Part shown: piece by piece, positions 26,085-34,201 of the stretch
How the letters are laid out: each line of letters begins with the position of its first letter
How positions within the stretch are numbered: the stretch's first letter is position 1
DNA from: JACDER01 sp963842575
GTDB taxonomy: Bacteria; Actinomycetota; Thermoleophilia; Gaiellales; Gaiellaceae
Length of the DNA: 64,000 nucleotides
Direction: 5' to 3'
NCBI GenBank assembly: GCA_963842575.1
Contig: CAWJGS010000009.1
Location: forward strand, 18,692 to 82,691
The notes under the pieces: model-generated
What the model saw: only the letters and a program-made list of their open reading frames with translations
Databases searched by the model: none
What the model was told of the DNA's origin: nothing
Translations under genes and position numbers: made by a program

Positions 26085-26447
26085 GTGCGCCACCAGCGTT
26101 CGGGAAAGAAACTCGGCCGCGACTCCGCGCACCGCAGGGCGCTGTACGCGAACCTCGCCGGTGCGCTCATCGAGCACGGCCGGGTCAGGACCACCGTGGC
26201 GAAAGCCAAGGCCGTCCGCCCGATCGCGGAGCAGATGATCACGCTGGGGAGGCGGGGAGACCTGCACGCGCGCCGTCAGGCCCTCGCCTACCTCCGCTCG
26301 CAGGACGTCGTCCACAAGCTCTTCTCAGACGTGGGTCCCCGGTTCGCCGATCGGCCGGGCGGCTACTCGCGCATCGTCAAGATCGGCCCGCGCCAGGGGG
26401 ATGCCGCCGAGATGGCGTACCTCGAGCTCGTCGACTACACGCCGTAG
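26085..26447 (+). CDS. rplQ: 50S ribosomal protein L17
   Basis: GTG 26085 gives the canonical VRHQRSGKKLGRDSAHRRALYANL and has AGGTGA 8 bases upstream; an in-frame GTG at 26073 would add four residues. The protein has 120 residues. LIEHGRVRTTVAKAKAVRPIAEQMITLGRRGDLHARRQALAYL and the C-terminal GGYSRIVKIGPRQGDAAEMAYLELV are L17. It closes the alpha operon. Confidence 0.96.
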   Translation: MRHQRSGKKLGRDSAHRRALYANLAGALIEHGRVRTTVAKAKAVRPIAEQMITLGRRGDLHARRQALAYLRSQDVVHKLFSDVGPRFADRPGGYSRIVKIGPRQGDAAEMAYLELVDYTP

Positions 26448-26466
26448 AACGCGCCATAGTGGGTCC

Positions 26467-27805
26467 GTGAAGGCGCTCGCAACGGGCCTGGCGGTCGCGG
26501 CTGTCGGCGTCGGGATCTTCTGGGACGGCGGGTTCGACGCCACCCCGCAATGGGCGTTCGCCGCCACAGCGGTGGTCGCCGGACTGGCCGCTCTGGCCGC
26601 GCGCCGTGCGGCCTGGAACGCGCCGGTCATCGTCCTGCTCGCGATCGCGGCGCTGCAGGCGCTTTCGGCCGCCTGGACGATCGTTCCGGTTGCGGACACC
26701 CTCCGCGCCGCAGCGCTGACGGCGGGGTACGCCGCCCTCGTGCTTGCGGGGTCGGGGCAGGCCGCAGGGCGGGTGGCGGTGCTGCTGGCGGGGGCGGCGG
26801 GCATCACCGGCCTGATGGGGCTTGTTTCGGCCTCGCTCTACTCCAGCGTCTATGCAGAGCGGATCGAGGGCGGCTGGCGGCCCGAGGGGCCGTTCGGATA
26901 TCCGCCTTCGCTTGCGCTCGTGCAGGTGTTCGCGCTGCCGGCGTTGGTGACGGCGATGGTGCGTGCGCGGCCCGGCGTGGCGGCGCTCGCGGCCATCGGG
27001 GCCGCTACTTCGGGCGGTGTGCTCGTCCTCGTCGCGAACCGCTTCACCCTCGCGCTGGCGATTGTCGTCCTGGGGATCGCAGTGGCGCTTTCGAGGCGAC
27101 GCCTCGTCGCCGGCTCGGCCGCGGCGTTCGTGGCCGTGGCGGCCGTCGCCTTCCGCCTGCTGCTCGGCGGCTTCACGTCACGCTTCTCGCAGGCAGGACC
27201 GGGGGCCGCACTTGGCAGTCCTTGCGCTCCTCGCCGCGCTCGCGCTCCTCTGGATGCTTGTTCGACAGCAAATCGGCGCTACGGACCTGGACCGAAGGCT
27301 CGGCGCTCGCCCGGCGCTCGCCGCGGGCATTGTCATCGTCGCGCTGGCCGTTCTCGGCGGGTTGTTCAGCACCGGCGCGCTGAGCGCCAGGCGGTTCGGC
27401 TCGCACCAGGGGTTCACGCACGGCCGCACCTGGATGTGGAGCGCGGCGTACCGGAGCGCGCTCGAGCGCCCCGGGCAGGGCTTCGGGGCGGCGTCCTTCT
27501 TCCGGGCCACCGTGTCGCGCCAGCCGGGTCATGGGCGCGTCACGCGCTTCGCGCACGATCTCCCGCTCGAGCAATGGGTCGAGACCGGAATCGCCGGCCT
27601 GCTCCTCGTCCTCGCGTTCTACGTTGTTTGTGCGCGCGCCCTATGGCGCGCACGCGGCTCACCGGCGCTCTGGCTGCTCGGGCCGGCGGTCGCCGTGTTC
27701 CTGCTCGCGAACCTGATCGACTGGCCATGGCATCTCGCCGGCGTCGGCGCGCTCTTCGCCGTCGCGCTCGGCTCGGTCACTGCAGCTCGAGCTCCCCGAC
27801 CCTGA
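26467..27805 (+). CDS. O-antigen ligase/polymerase-like membrane protein, frameshifted
   Basis: GTG 26467 opens a strongly hydrophobic frame with at least six membrane segments. Near 27200, in a GGGGG run, the frame changes by one extra base. The rest encodes a large exposed loop (GFTHGRTWMWSAAYRSALERPGQGFGAASF) and ends with FAHDLPLEQWVETGIAGLLLVLAFYVV and more helices. That loop and the HDLPLEQWVETGIAG motif are typical of the Wzy_C/O-antigen ligase family, which transfers lipid-linked glycans. About 446 residues if repaired. It lies between rplQ and truA, which are usually adjacent in actinobacteria. Confidence 0.75.
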
Positions 27806-28073
27806 AGCCCAGCGGCACCTTCTCGTCTTCGGCCGCGGCGTAGATCCGGATCCGGCGGATGTCCGTCTCCCGAACGGCGACGATCTCCGGCTCCGATTCG
27901 CCGATGTCGCAGACGACGAACGGCGGGTAGGACTGGACAGCGCGAGGCTCGAGCGTCCGGCCGTCGTTGGTCTCGATCTCGACCACCGCGTGCCTGCCCG
28001 CCGGGGTGGCCGATCCGACGCGCGCATGGAGGTCGTGGATATAGCTCCAGAGTCCTTCGTGCGTACCGGCCAA
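27777..28073 (-). CDS. Small hypothetical protein
   Basis: The protein has 98 residues from a TTG at 28073. IHDLHARVGSATPAGRHAVVEIETNDGRTLEPRAVQSYPPFVVCDIGES looks like a beta-rich fold. No membrane segment, no recognised motif. It overlaps the 3' end of the convergent O-antigen-ligase-like gene by 29 bases and diverges from the NfeD-like gene (20-base gap). Function unknown. Confidence 0.6.
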   Translation of the reverse strand: MAGTHEGLWSYIHDLHARVGSATPAGRHAVVEIETNDGRTLEPRAVQSYPPFVVCDIGESEPEIVAVRETDIRRIRIYAAAEDEKVPLGFRVGELELQ

Positions 28074-28093
28074 ATCGCGGTGATGCTACCGGC

Positions 28094-28408
28094 GTGGCCG
28101 CAATCGTCGCGATCCTGCTCGCCATCTTCGTTCTCCCCTCACCCTGGGGTCTCCTGGCCATCGTCGCCGGCATCACGATCGAGGTCGGCGAGAGCTGGTT
28201 CTGGATCCGGTTCACGCGTCGCCGGCGAGCCGTCACCGGCGCCGAAGGGCTGATCGGGCAGGACGCGGTCGTGATCGAGGCCTGCCGGCCGGACGGTCGC
28301 GTGCGCGTCCACGGCGAGCTCTGGCGCGCTCGCTGCGCGAGGGGCGCGGGCGTCGGCGAGCATGTCAGCGTCACGCGGGTGGACGATCTCACCCTCGAGG
28401 TCGAATGA
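28094..28408 (+). CDS. NfeD-like membrane protein with OB-fold domain
   Basis: The protein has 104 residues from GTG 28094. A hydrophobic helix pair at residues 2-40 (IVAILLAIFVLPSPWGLLAIVAGITIEVG) is followed by an OB-fold-like domain (LIGQDAVVIEACRPDGRVRVHGELWRARC, DDLTLEVE) of the short NfeD type. Such proteins usually partner SPFH/stomatin proteins; the nearest stomatin here, 15 kb away, has its own NfeD. It overlaps truA by four bases. Confidence 0.75.
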   Translation: MAAIVAILLAIFVLPSPWGLLAIVAGITIEVGESWFWIRFTRRRRAVTGAEGLIGQDAVVIEACRPDGRVRVHGELWRARCARGAGVGEHVSVTRVDDLTLEVE

Positions 28409-29121
28409 GGCTCAGACTGACCCTCGAGTACGACGGGACCGACTTCTCCGGGTGGGCGTCCCAGCCGGGCCTGCGGACGGTGGAGGACGAGCTGGGCCGG
28501 GCGCTTGCCGAGGTCTTTCCCGCGGTGGGACGGCTCGCGGTCGCGGGCCGGACGGATGCGGGAGTGCACGCGCTCGGCCAGGTGGCGAGCGTCGAGGTTC
28601 AGGGAGGACCTCCGCCCGACCATGCTGCCGAGGCGCTCAACACCGTCCTCCCGCACGACGTGTCGGTGCTCGGAGTCGAAGAAGCCGCGGAGGACTTCCA
28701 CGCCCGGCATTCGGCCCGCGCGCGGAGCTATCGCTACCGCATCTGGCGTCGGCGCACGCCCTCTCCCTTCGAGTACCGGCGCAGCTACTGGTATCCGCGC
28801 CGGCTGGACGAGGAGAAGCTCGCGGATTCGGCGGACGCGCTCCTCGGCGAGCACGACTTCCGCGCGTTCACGCCGACCGAAACCCGGCACGAGACGTTCG
28901 ACCGCGTCATCCTCGCGGCGGCGTGGCACCGGCGCGGTGACGTGCTCGAGCTCGAGATCACGGCCGACAGGTTCCTGCGCCACATGGTGCGGACGCTGGT
29001 GGGGACGATGCTGGAGCGGACGCCGGAAGAAGTGGAGGCGTTACTGACGGGTCGGCCTCGAAGCGACGCAGGCCCCACAGCGCCGCCATGGGGCCTGTAC
29101 CTCGAAAGTGTGCGGTACTGA
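28405..29121 (+). CDS. truA: tRNA pseudouridine(38-40) synthase
   Basis: The protein has 238 residues. RLTLEYDGTDFSGWASQPG and the catalytic-Asp motif AGRTDAGVHALGQVA near residue 52, then FHARHSARARSYRYRIW and DRFLRHMVRTLVGTML. TruA converts uridines 38-40 in the anticodon arm of several tRNAs. It is slightly shorter than the E. coli enzyme. The start overlaps the NfeD-like gene, implying co-translation. Confidence 0.96.
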   Translation: MRLRLTLEYDGTDFSGWASQPGLRTVEDELGRALAEVFPAVGRLAVAGRTDAGVHALGQVASVEVQGGPPPDHAAEALNTVLPHDVSVLGVEEAAEDFHARHSARARSYRYRIWRRRTPSPFEYRRSYWYPRRLDEEKLADSADALLGEHDFRAFTPTETRHETFDRVILAAAWHRRGDVLELEITADRFLRHMVRTLVGTMLERTPEEVEALLTGRPRSDAGPTAPPWGLYLESVRY

Positions 29122-29710
29122 GGCCGGTGTTAGGCCGGGCCGGATGACGCTCCAGACACGGCGCCGGATCAGCACGTTCGGCCGCGACCCGTAGCGCTGC
29201 TACGCGCCGCGACCGCCCGCACTGCCCGGCTTGGTCTGGAGCCCCCGGCGGCGGCCGATTTCCCATCAACCGTCTGGTACGGCCCAGGGTGGTGATGGTG
29301 AAGCCGTGCTGAGACTTGTTCCTGCAGGTAGCGGACGAGGTCGTGAGCGTGCACGACATCCCGCCGCCCCTCCACGTTGTACCCGCCTTCCGCACTTTCG
29401 TGTGTGCCGGATCGGCAAATGGTCCGGCATCGCCTGAGCAGGGCTGGACCTTGGCCCTGCCGCGCGTGTTGAACCCAAGCCAGCCGCCCGTGGGGTCGCC
29501 GATCCTGCACTTCTTCGTCGGCTTCGGCTTCAGGTGGCCGTTCCTGATCCCGCACACGACGAAGCCCCGTACGCCGGTGCCCCACATGCAGTAGATCTTT
29601 CCGTTCTGTGTCTTGAAGAAGCCGCTGCTCTTGGCGGCTGCTCCCGTGGCGGTACCTGCCGCCAGCGCTACTGCGGCGAGGCCCAGTGTGATGACGGAGA
29701 GAATTCGCAT
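28958..29710 (-). CDS. Small secreted protein, 3' end uncertain
   Basis: ATG 29710 gives a signal peptide (RILSVITLGLAAVALAAGTATGAAA) followed by a Cys-containing beta-type domain (SGFFKTQNGKIYCMWGTGVRGFVVCGIRNGHLKP, CTLTTSSATCRNKSQHGFTI). This resembles exported Thermoleophilia/actinobacterial proteins of unknown function with an F.T..GxIxC start. The recognisable domain stops near 29280, where another frame has a stop at 29266. The remaining codons run through an inverted repeat and into truA on the opposite strand. So the real end is probably near 29266, with a frame error. Function unknown. Confidence 0.65.
   Translation of the reverse strand: MRILSVITLGLAAVALAAGTATGAAAKSSGFFKTQNGKIYCMWGTGVRGFVVCGIRNGHLKPKPTKKCRIGDPTGGWLGFNTRGRAKVQPCSGDAGPFADPAHTKVRKAGTTWRGGGMSCTLTTSSATCRNKSQHGFTITTLGRTRRLMGNRPPPGAPDQAGQCGRSRRVAALRVAAERADPAPCLERHPARPNTGLSTAHFRGTGPMAALWGLRRFEADPSVTPPLLPASAPASSPPASAPCGAGTCRP
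29149..29242. repeat. Nested inverted repeat downstream of truA
   Basis: GCTCCAGAC (29149-29157) pairs with GTCTGGAGC (29234-29242), and at the centre CGTAGC-GCT-GCTACG (29190-29204) forms a second stem. The central GTAGC-N3-GCTAC motif resembles the apex of the rpsQ-rplN element. It sits between two convergent genes and could act as a bidirectional terminator or a dispersed repeat. Confidence 0.65.
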
Positions 29711-29755
29711 TGGCGATTCCTAACACACTTTCGCCCGGTCGTTAGCATCGAAGCG

Positions 29756-31771
29756 ATGGCCTCCAAAACGAAAACTCCGGCCGATCGAGCGTCCGAGCTC
29801 CGCGAGCAGCTCGACCACCACCTCTACCGCTACCACGTCCTCGACGACCCGGAGATCTCGGACGCAGACTACGACCGTCTCTTCGACGAGCTGCTCGCGC
29901 TCGAGGAGGAGCATCCCGAGCTCCGCGATTCGAGCTCTCCGACGCAGCGCGTGGGAGCGCCGGTCTCGGACCGCTTCCAGAAGGTGCAGCACCTGGAGCC
30001 GATGGGCTCGCTCGAGAAAGTGACGACGGACGAGGCGCTGGCCAAGTGGGGCGAGGACGTGCGCAAGCGCCTCGAGTCCGATGAGCCGGTCGCTTACGTG
30101 CTCGAGCCGAAGATCGACGGGCTGGCGATCAACCTCACCTACGAAGGCGGCGTGCTCGTGCGCGGCGCGACGCGGGGGGACGGGATCCAGGGCGAGGACG
30201 TGACGGTCAACCTGCGGACGATCCCGACCATCCCCTTGCGCATGCGGGGCGACGCGCCGCCTCCGCTCCTCGAGGTGCGCGGCGAGGTCTACATGCCGCT
30301 CTCCGGCTTCCGGGAGCTGAACGAGCGGCTCGCCGGAACGAAGCAAAAGGTGGCGCCGAACCCGCGGAACGCTGCTGCCGGGTCCCTTCGGCAGAAGGAC
30401 TCCTCGATCACCGCATCGCGCCCGTTGGCCGTGTGGGTGTACGGAGTCGGCGCGGCCGAAGGGCTCACGCGCGAGTCGCACTGGGAGACGCTGCAAGCGC
30501 TGCGCGAGCGCGGCTTCCGCACGAATCCGTTCGCCGAGCGGCACGAGTCGCTCGAGGCGGTCGCCGCTGCGTGCCGCGAATGGGAGACGCGGCGCGTCGA
30601 GCTCGACTACGAGATCGACGGAATCGTGATCAAGGTCGACTCCCTCGACCAGCAGCGCCGGCTCGGCGCGCTGCACGGCCGGCCGCGCTGGGCCCGCGCG
30701 TTCAAGTGGGCGCCGCTGACCGCCCAGACCAGGCTGAACAAGATCAGCATCCGCGTCGGCCGGACGGGCGCGCTCAATCCGTGGGGACAGCTCGAGCCCG
30801 TGGTCGTCGGCGGAGTCACGGTCTCGAACGCGACGTTGCACAACGAGGACGACATCAACCGCAAGGACATCCGCGAGGGCGACACGGTGATCGTGCAGCG
30901 TGCGGGCGACGTGATCCCGCAGGTCGTCGGCCCCGTCCTCCCGCACGCCAAGGGCTCGAAGCGTTTCCGCATGCCCGCGCGCTGCCCCCTGTGCGACGCC
31001 GAGATCGTCAAGCCCGAGGGCGAGGTCATGCACCGCTGCCCCAACCGGGCATGTCCCTCCCGAGGCCTGGAGACGCTCATCCACTGGGTCCAGGCCGCAA
31101 TGGACATCGAAGGTGTGGGCGAGCAGTTCGTGCGGCGGCTCTGGGACGAGGGCCTGCTCCGCTCGATGCCCGATCTCTACCGCCTCACGGCGGAACAGCT
31201 GATGGAGCTGGACGGCTACGCCGAGATCTCGGCGCGCAACGCGGTCGAGTCGATCGCGCTCTCCAAGGAGCGTCCCTTCCACCGCGTCCTCTTCGGCCTC
31301 AACATCCCCAAGGTCGGATGGGTCATGGCGGAGAACCTCGCCCGCCACTTCGAGACCGTCGACCGGCTGATGGAGGCGACGCAGGAGGAGCTCGTCGAGG
31401 TCGACGGGATCGGGCCGGACCGCGCCGAGCTCATCGCCGAGTGGTTCGAGGACGAGGAGAACCGGGCGCTGATCGCGGAGCTGCGCGGGCTGGGCCTGCG
31501 CTTCGAGGCCGGGGACGAATCCAAGCCGGTCGAGGGGCCGCTGACCGGCAACACGTACGTCATCACCGGCACCCTCGAGGGCTTCACCCGTGACGAGGCG
31601 GGCGCGGCGCTCGAGGCGCTCGGCGCCAAGGTCACGAATTCGGTATCGAGCAAGACGACCGCGGTGATCGCGGGCGAGAGCCCTGGCTCGAAATTGCAGA
31701 AGGCGCAAAAGGCCGGCGTTGAGGTGCTCGACGAGCCGGGTCTCGTGAAGCTACTTCGCGGCGGCGGCTAG
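29756..31771 (+). CDS. ligA: NAD-dependent DNA ligase
   Basis: The protein has 671 residues from ATG 29756. Order: adenylation domain with catalytic Lys119 in LEPKIDGLAINLTYEGG, then an OB-fold (GALNPWGQLEPVVVGGVTVSNATLHN), a Cys4 zinc finger (CPLCDAE...HRCPNRACPSRG), helix-hairpin-helix repeats (DGIGPDRAELIAEWF) and a BRCT domain (TGNTYVITGTLEGFTRDEAGAALEALGAKV). It seals nicks in replication and repair. Standard length. The 3' end overlaps the convergent dacB-like gene by 21 bases. Confidence 0.97.
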   Translation: MASKTKTPADRASELREQLDHHLYRYHVLDDPEISDADYDRLFDELLALEEEHPELRDSSSPTQRVGAPVSDRFQKVQHLEPMGSLEKVTTDEALAKWGEDVRKRLESDEPVAYVLEPKIDGLAINLTYEGGVLVRGATRGDGIQGEDVTVNLRTIPTIPLRMRGDAPPPLLEVRGEVYMPLSGFRELNERLAGTKQKVAPNPRNAAAGSLRQKDSSITASRPLAVWVYGVGAAEGLTRESHWETLQALRERGFRTNPFAERHESLEAVAAACREWETRRVELDYEIDGIVIKVDSLDQQRRLGALHGRPRWARAFKWAPLTAQTRLNKISIRVGRTGALNPWGQLEPVVVGGVTVSNATLHNEDDINRKDIREGDTVIVQRAGDVIPQVVGPVLPHAKGSKRFRMPARCPLCDAEIVKPEGEVMHRCPNRACPSRGLETLIHWVQAAMDIEGVGEQFVRRLWDEGLLRSMPDLYRLTAEQLMELDGYAEISARNAVESIALSKERPFHRVLFGLNIPKVGWVMAENLARHFETVDRLMEATQEELVEVDGIGPDRAELIAEWFEDEENRALIAELRGLGLRFEAGDESKPVEGPLTGNTYVITGTLEGFTRDEAGAALEALGAKVTNSVSSKTTAVIAGESPGSKLQKAQKAGVEVLDEPGLVKLLRGGG

Positions 31772-33001
31772 CACCTGCACGAAGCGGTCCTCCGCCTCCT
31801 TCGCGTACCAGGAGGCGAGCGGGAACCCGTTGTGCAGGATCGCGAAGGCGTAGCGTCCCTTCACGAAGCCGGTCAGTGCCGAGGCCTCGTCCGTCGTCCC
31901 GGTCTTCGCCAGCACGCGCCCGCGTGTGGAGAACCCGAGCAACCGATTGCGCAGCGTCCCCGTCCGCCCGGCGACGGCGAGTGCGGCCTCGAGCGGCTTG
32001 CGGACGGCCGGATCGGACCTGGCGGACTGGAGGATCGAGACGAGCGCGCCGACCGTGAGCCGGTCCTTCGAGGAGAGGCCCGAGCCGTCGACGATGCGGA
32101 CGCCCACCATGGGCACCCCGGCCTCGGTCAGAACCTTCCGCACGACCGCGGCTCCGCCGGCGGACGTGCCGTGCCCCTGCGTCGCGCCGAGCTGCTTGAG
32201 GACGAGCTCGGCGGTGAAGTTGTCGCTCCAGCTGTCCATGTACCGGAGGATCTTCCAGAGCGGCGCGGAAGTGACGTGCGCGATCGGGACGGACGGCTCC
32301 GTCGCGACACCCTGCTTCGACTTCCCGGCAACGGTGACTCCCGCGCCCTTGAGCGCCTGCTTGAAGAGTGCGGCCGCCGCGAGCGCCGGACGGCTCGAAA
32401 GCTGGCCTTTGAAGATGCAGCGGTCGACAGTCAGCGCGGAGAGGGCCGGCGACTCGCCGCCGTAGAAGTACGACTTCCAGCCCCAGACGCCGCGCTTGGA
32501 GTCGAAGAAGCTCTCGTCGCCGACGATCGAGCCCGTGATCCGGCGGATGCCGAGCCCGCGCACCATCCAGGCCATGTGCTTTAGGTCCTGATACGAGAGC
32601 GTCGGGTCGCCGCGGCCGCGGAGCACGAGATTCCCGCGCCAGGTCTTGCCGACCTGACCGCCGTTCCCGAGCACGTCCGTGGGGATCCGATACGTCCCTC
32701 CCAGGACGTGCAGCGCCGCGAAGGTGACCGGCAGCTTCTCGTTCGAGGCCGGCTCCATGCCGACGAAGCGCCGCTGCTTGTACAGGATCTCGCCCGTCTG
32801 CAGGTCGACGGCGACGGCTGCTCGCGTGGATCCCGCCAGGCCTCCGACGGCGAGCGCGCGGGCCAGCTTCGGGGTGAGGGGGCTCGGGTTGGCGGAGCGC
32901 GCGGCCGCGGTAGCGGCGGCAAGCAGCGCCGCCGCGAGGAGGAGGCAGCCGAGGAGCGTCCGGCGCATCCGGCGATTGTGGTGGAGGGTGCGGATGGTCA
33001 T
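31751..33001 (-). CDS. dacB: D-alanyl-D-alanine carboxypeptidase, PBP4 (S13) family
   Basis: The protein has 416 residues. A signal peptide covers about residues 13-35. The three penicillin-binding motifs are in place: SNEK (Ser86) in GMEPASNEKLPVTFAAL, SDN in YMDSWSDNFTAELVLKQLG, and KTGT in RVLAKTGTTDEAS. Between the first two lies the extra domain typical of class C PBP4 enzymes (LVLRGRGDPTLSYQDL, GDESFFDSKR). It trims or cleaves peptidoglycan stem peptides outside the membrane. GTG/ATG choices near 33001 are close; the signal peptide is included either way. Confidence 0.92.
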   Translation of the reverse strand: MTIRTLHHNRRMRRTLLGCLLLAAALLAAATAAARSANPSPLTPKLARALAVGGLAGSTRAAVAVDLQTGEILYKQRRFVGMEPASNEKLPVTFAALHVLGGTYRIPTDVLGNGGQVGKTWRGNLVLRGRGDPTLSYQDLKHMAWMVRGLGIRRITGSIVGDESFFDSKRGVWGWKSYFYGGESPALSALTVDRCIFKGQLSSRPALAAAALFKQALKGAGVTVAGKSKQGVATEPSVPIAHVTSAPLWKILRYMDSWSDNFTAELVLKQLGATQGHGTSAGGAAVVRKVLTEAGVPMVGVRIVDGSGLSSKDRLTVGALVSILQSARSDPAVRKPLEAALAVAGRTGTLRNRLLGFSTRGRVLAKTGTTDEASALTGFVKGRYAFAILHNGFPLASWYAKEAEDRFVQVLAAAAK

Positions 33002-33020
33002 GGGCCTTGCAGACGAAAAG

Positions 33021-33066
33021 ATAGGCCGTCCGGCCTATTCAAAACTGTTCCTTGCTGCCTGATAAT
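33021..33066 (+). promoter_or_regulatory. Palindrome and candidate promoter between dacB and a small gene
   Basis: ATAGGCC-GTCC-GGCCTAT (33021-33038) is a perfect 7-bp inverted repeat in the divergent spacer. It overlaps TTCAAA (33038-33043), which is 17 bases from GATAAT (33061-33066). The start site would fall almost on the TTG of the downstream gene. The palindrome could be an operator. Confidence 0.45.
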
Positions 33067-33074
33067 CGCTCTCA

Positions 33075-33419
33075 GTGTTGCATGAGGTTAACGTCGTCCT
33101 GGAGCGCATCGATGTTCTGCTCGGTGGTGCCCCTCCCGTGCCCGAGCTCGAGCGGACCTTGACGGACGGGTACGCGACCGCACTGGCGCTGGAGGGCGAG
33201 CGGCTCCGCATCGACAAGCGGATGGACGGCGTCGCCGCGGCGATCGACGAGGATCCTTCGGGCGCGAAGGAGCTCTCGGCGCTCGCGGAGAAACGGGCCA
33301 GCGTCGACAGCGACCTCCGCCGCCTGCGCGAGCGGCTCGGGCTGCTCAAGCAGCGCACACGCGAAGTGCGCGCCGCCGTCCCGCCGCCGAGCGCCGTCCC
33401 GCAGCCGGGCTTGAGTTGA
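33075..33419 (+). CDS. Small coiled-coil hypothetical protein
   Basis: The protein has 114 residues from TTG 33075. LEGERLRIDKRMDGVAAAIDED, then SALAEKRASVDSDLRRLRERLGLLKQRTREVR, is a heptad-like helical pattern; the tail is Pro-rich. No signal peptide. It faces dacB divergently and the response regulator convergently. Possibly a cytoplasmic scaffold, but nothing fixes the function. Confidence 0.65.
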   Translation: MLHEVNVVLERIDVLLGGAPPVPELERTLTDGYATALALEGERLRIDKRMDGVAAAIDEDPSGAKELSALAEKRASVDSDLRRLRERLGLLKQRTREVRAAVPPPSAVPQPGLS

Positions 33420-33460
33420 GCCGGCGCGCCCGGTCGGCGCGTGATCATTTCGTCAGCGGC

Positions 33461-34144
33461 TCAGGCTAAACCGCTTCTCACCGCGAAGACGGCCGCCTGT
33501 ATGCGGTTCTCGATGCTGAGCTTCAGCAGGATGTTCGAGATGTGGTTCTTCACCGTCTTCGCGCTGATGAAGAGCTCACCCGCGATCTGGGCATTGTCCT
33601 TGCCGTTCGCGATCAGCTTGAGCACCTGGAGCTCGCGGTCCGAGAGCTGTGTCGTCAGTAGCTGGGCCGTCTCGAGATCCGGGCTCGAGGCGCGCACGCG
33701 CTGGAGCACCTTCGCCGCGATGGCCGGCGAGATCAGGGACTCGCCTCGATTCGCCGCGGCGATCCCGCGCAGGAGGTCCTGGATGGTGGCGTCCTTCAGC
33801 AGGTAGCCGCATGCTCCGGCCACGACCGCGTCCATCACGTCCGCGTCCTGATCGGAGATGGTCAGGACCACGACGCGTGTCAGCGGCGCGACCGCGGCGA
33901 TCTCGCGGGTCGCTTCGATGCCTCCCTTGCCCGGCATCTCCAGATCCATGAGAACGACGTCGGGCGCGTGCTCCTCGACAAGCATCACGGCATCGTCGCC
34001 GTTGGCCGCCTCGCCGACGATCTCCACCCCCTGCTCCTCGAGCAGCGTGCGCAGACCGGTGCGAAAGAGGTCGTGGTCGTCGACGAGGAGGACGCGGACG
34101 CCCGCCTCAGTCGCCTCACTGGCTGTGCTGCCGTTCTCTCCCAA
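33461..34144 (-). CDS. LuxR/NarL-family response regulator
   Basis: The protein has 227 residues. The receiver domain (about 16-130) has the acidic pocket LLVDDHDLFR, the phospho-acceptor Asp67 in VLMDLEMPG, and Lys in YLLKDAT. The C-terminal LuxR helix-turn-helix (LSDRELQVLKLIANGKDNAQIAGELFISAKTVKNHISNIL) binds DNA. No histidine kinase is next to it. Its neighbours are wall enzymes on both sides, so an envelope regulon is a reasonable guess. Confidence 0.93.
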   Translation of the reverse strand: MGENGSTASEATEAGVRVLLVDDHDLFRTGLRTLLEEQGVEIVGEAANGDDAVMLVEEHAPDVVLMDLEMPGKGGIEATREIAAVAPLTRVVVLTISDQDADVMDAVVAGACGYLLKDATIQDLLRGIAAANRGESLISPAIAAKVLQRVRASSPDLETAQLLTTQLSDRELQVLKLIANGKDNAQIAGELFISAKTVKNHISNILLKLSIENRIQAAVFAVRSGLA

Positions 34145-34201
34145 AACTGCTGCACCCCCACGCCCGTCGTGGCCGCGCGCCGGGCAGTGTAGCGAGAGGG
34201 C

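Noticed and set aside
26550..27383. Alternative frame overlapping the O-antigen-ligase-like gene
   Set aside because: Gly/Arg/Ala-rich and lacking hydrophobic segments; a compositional shadow.
29720..31708. Long minus-strand open frame opposite ligA
   Set aside because: Antisense shadow of ligA; no domain and no start signal.
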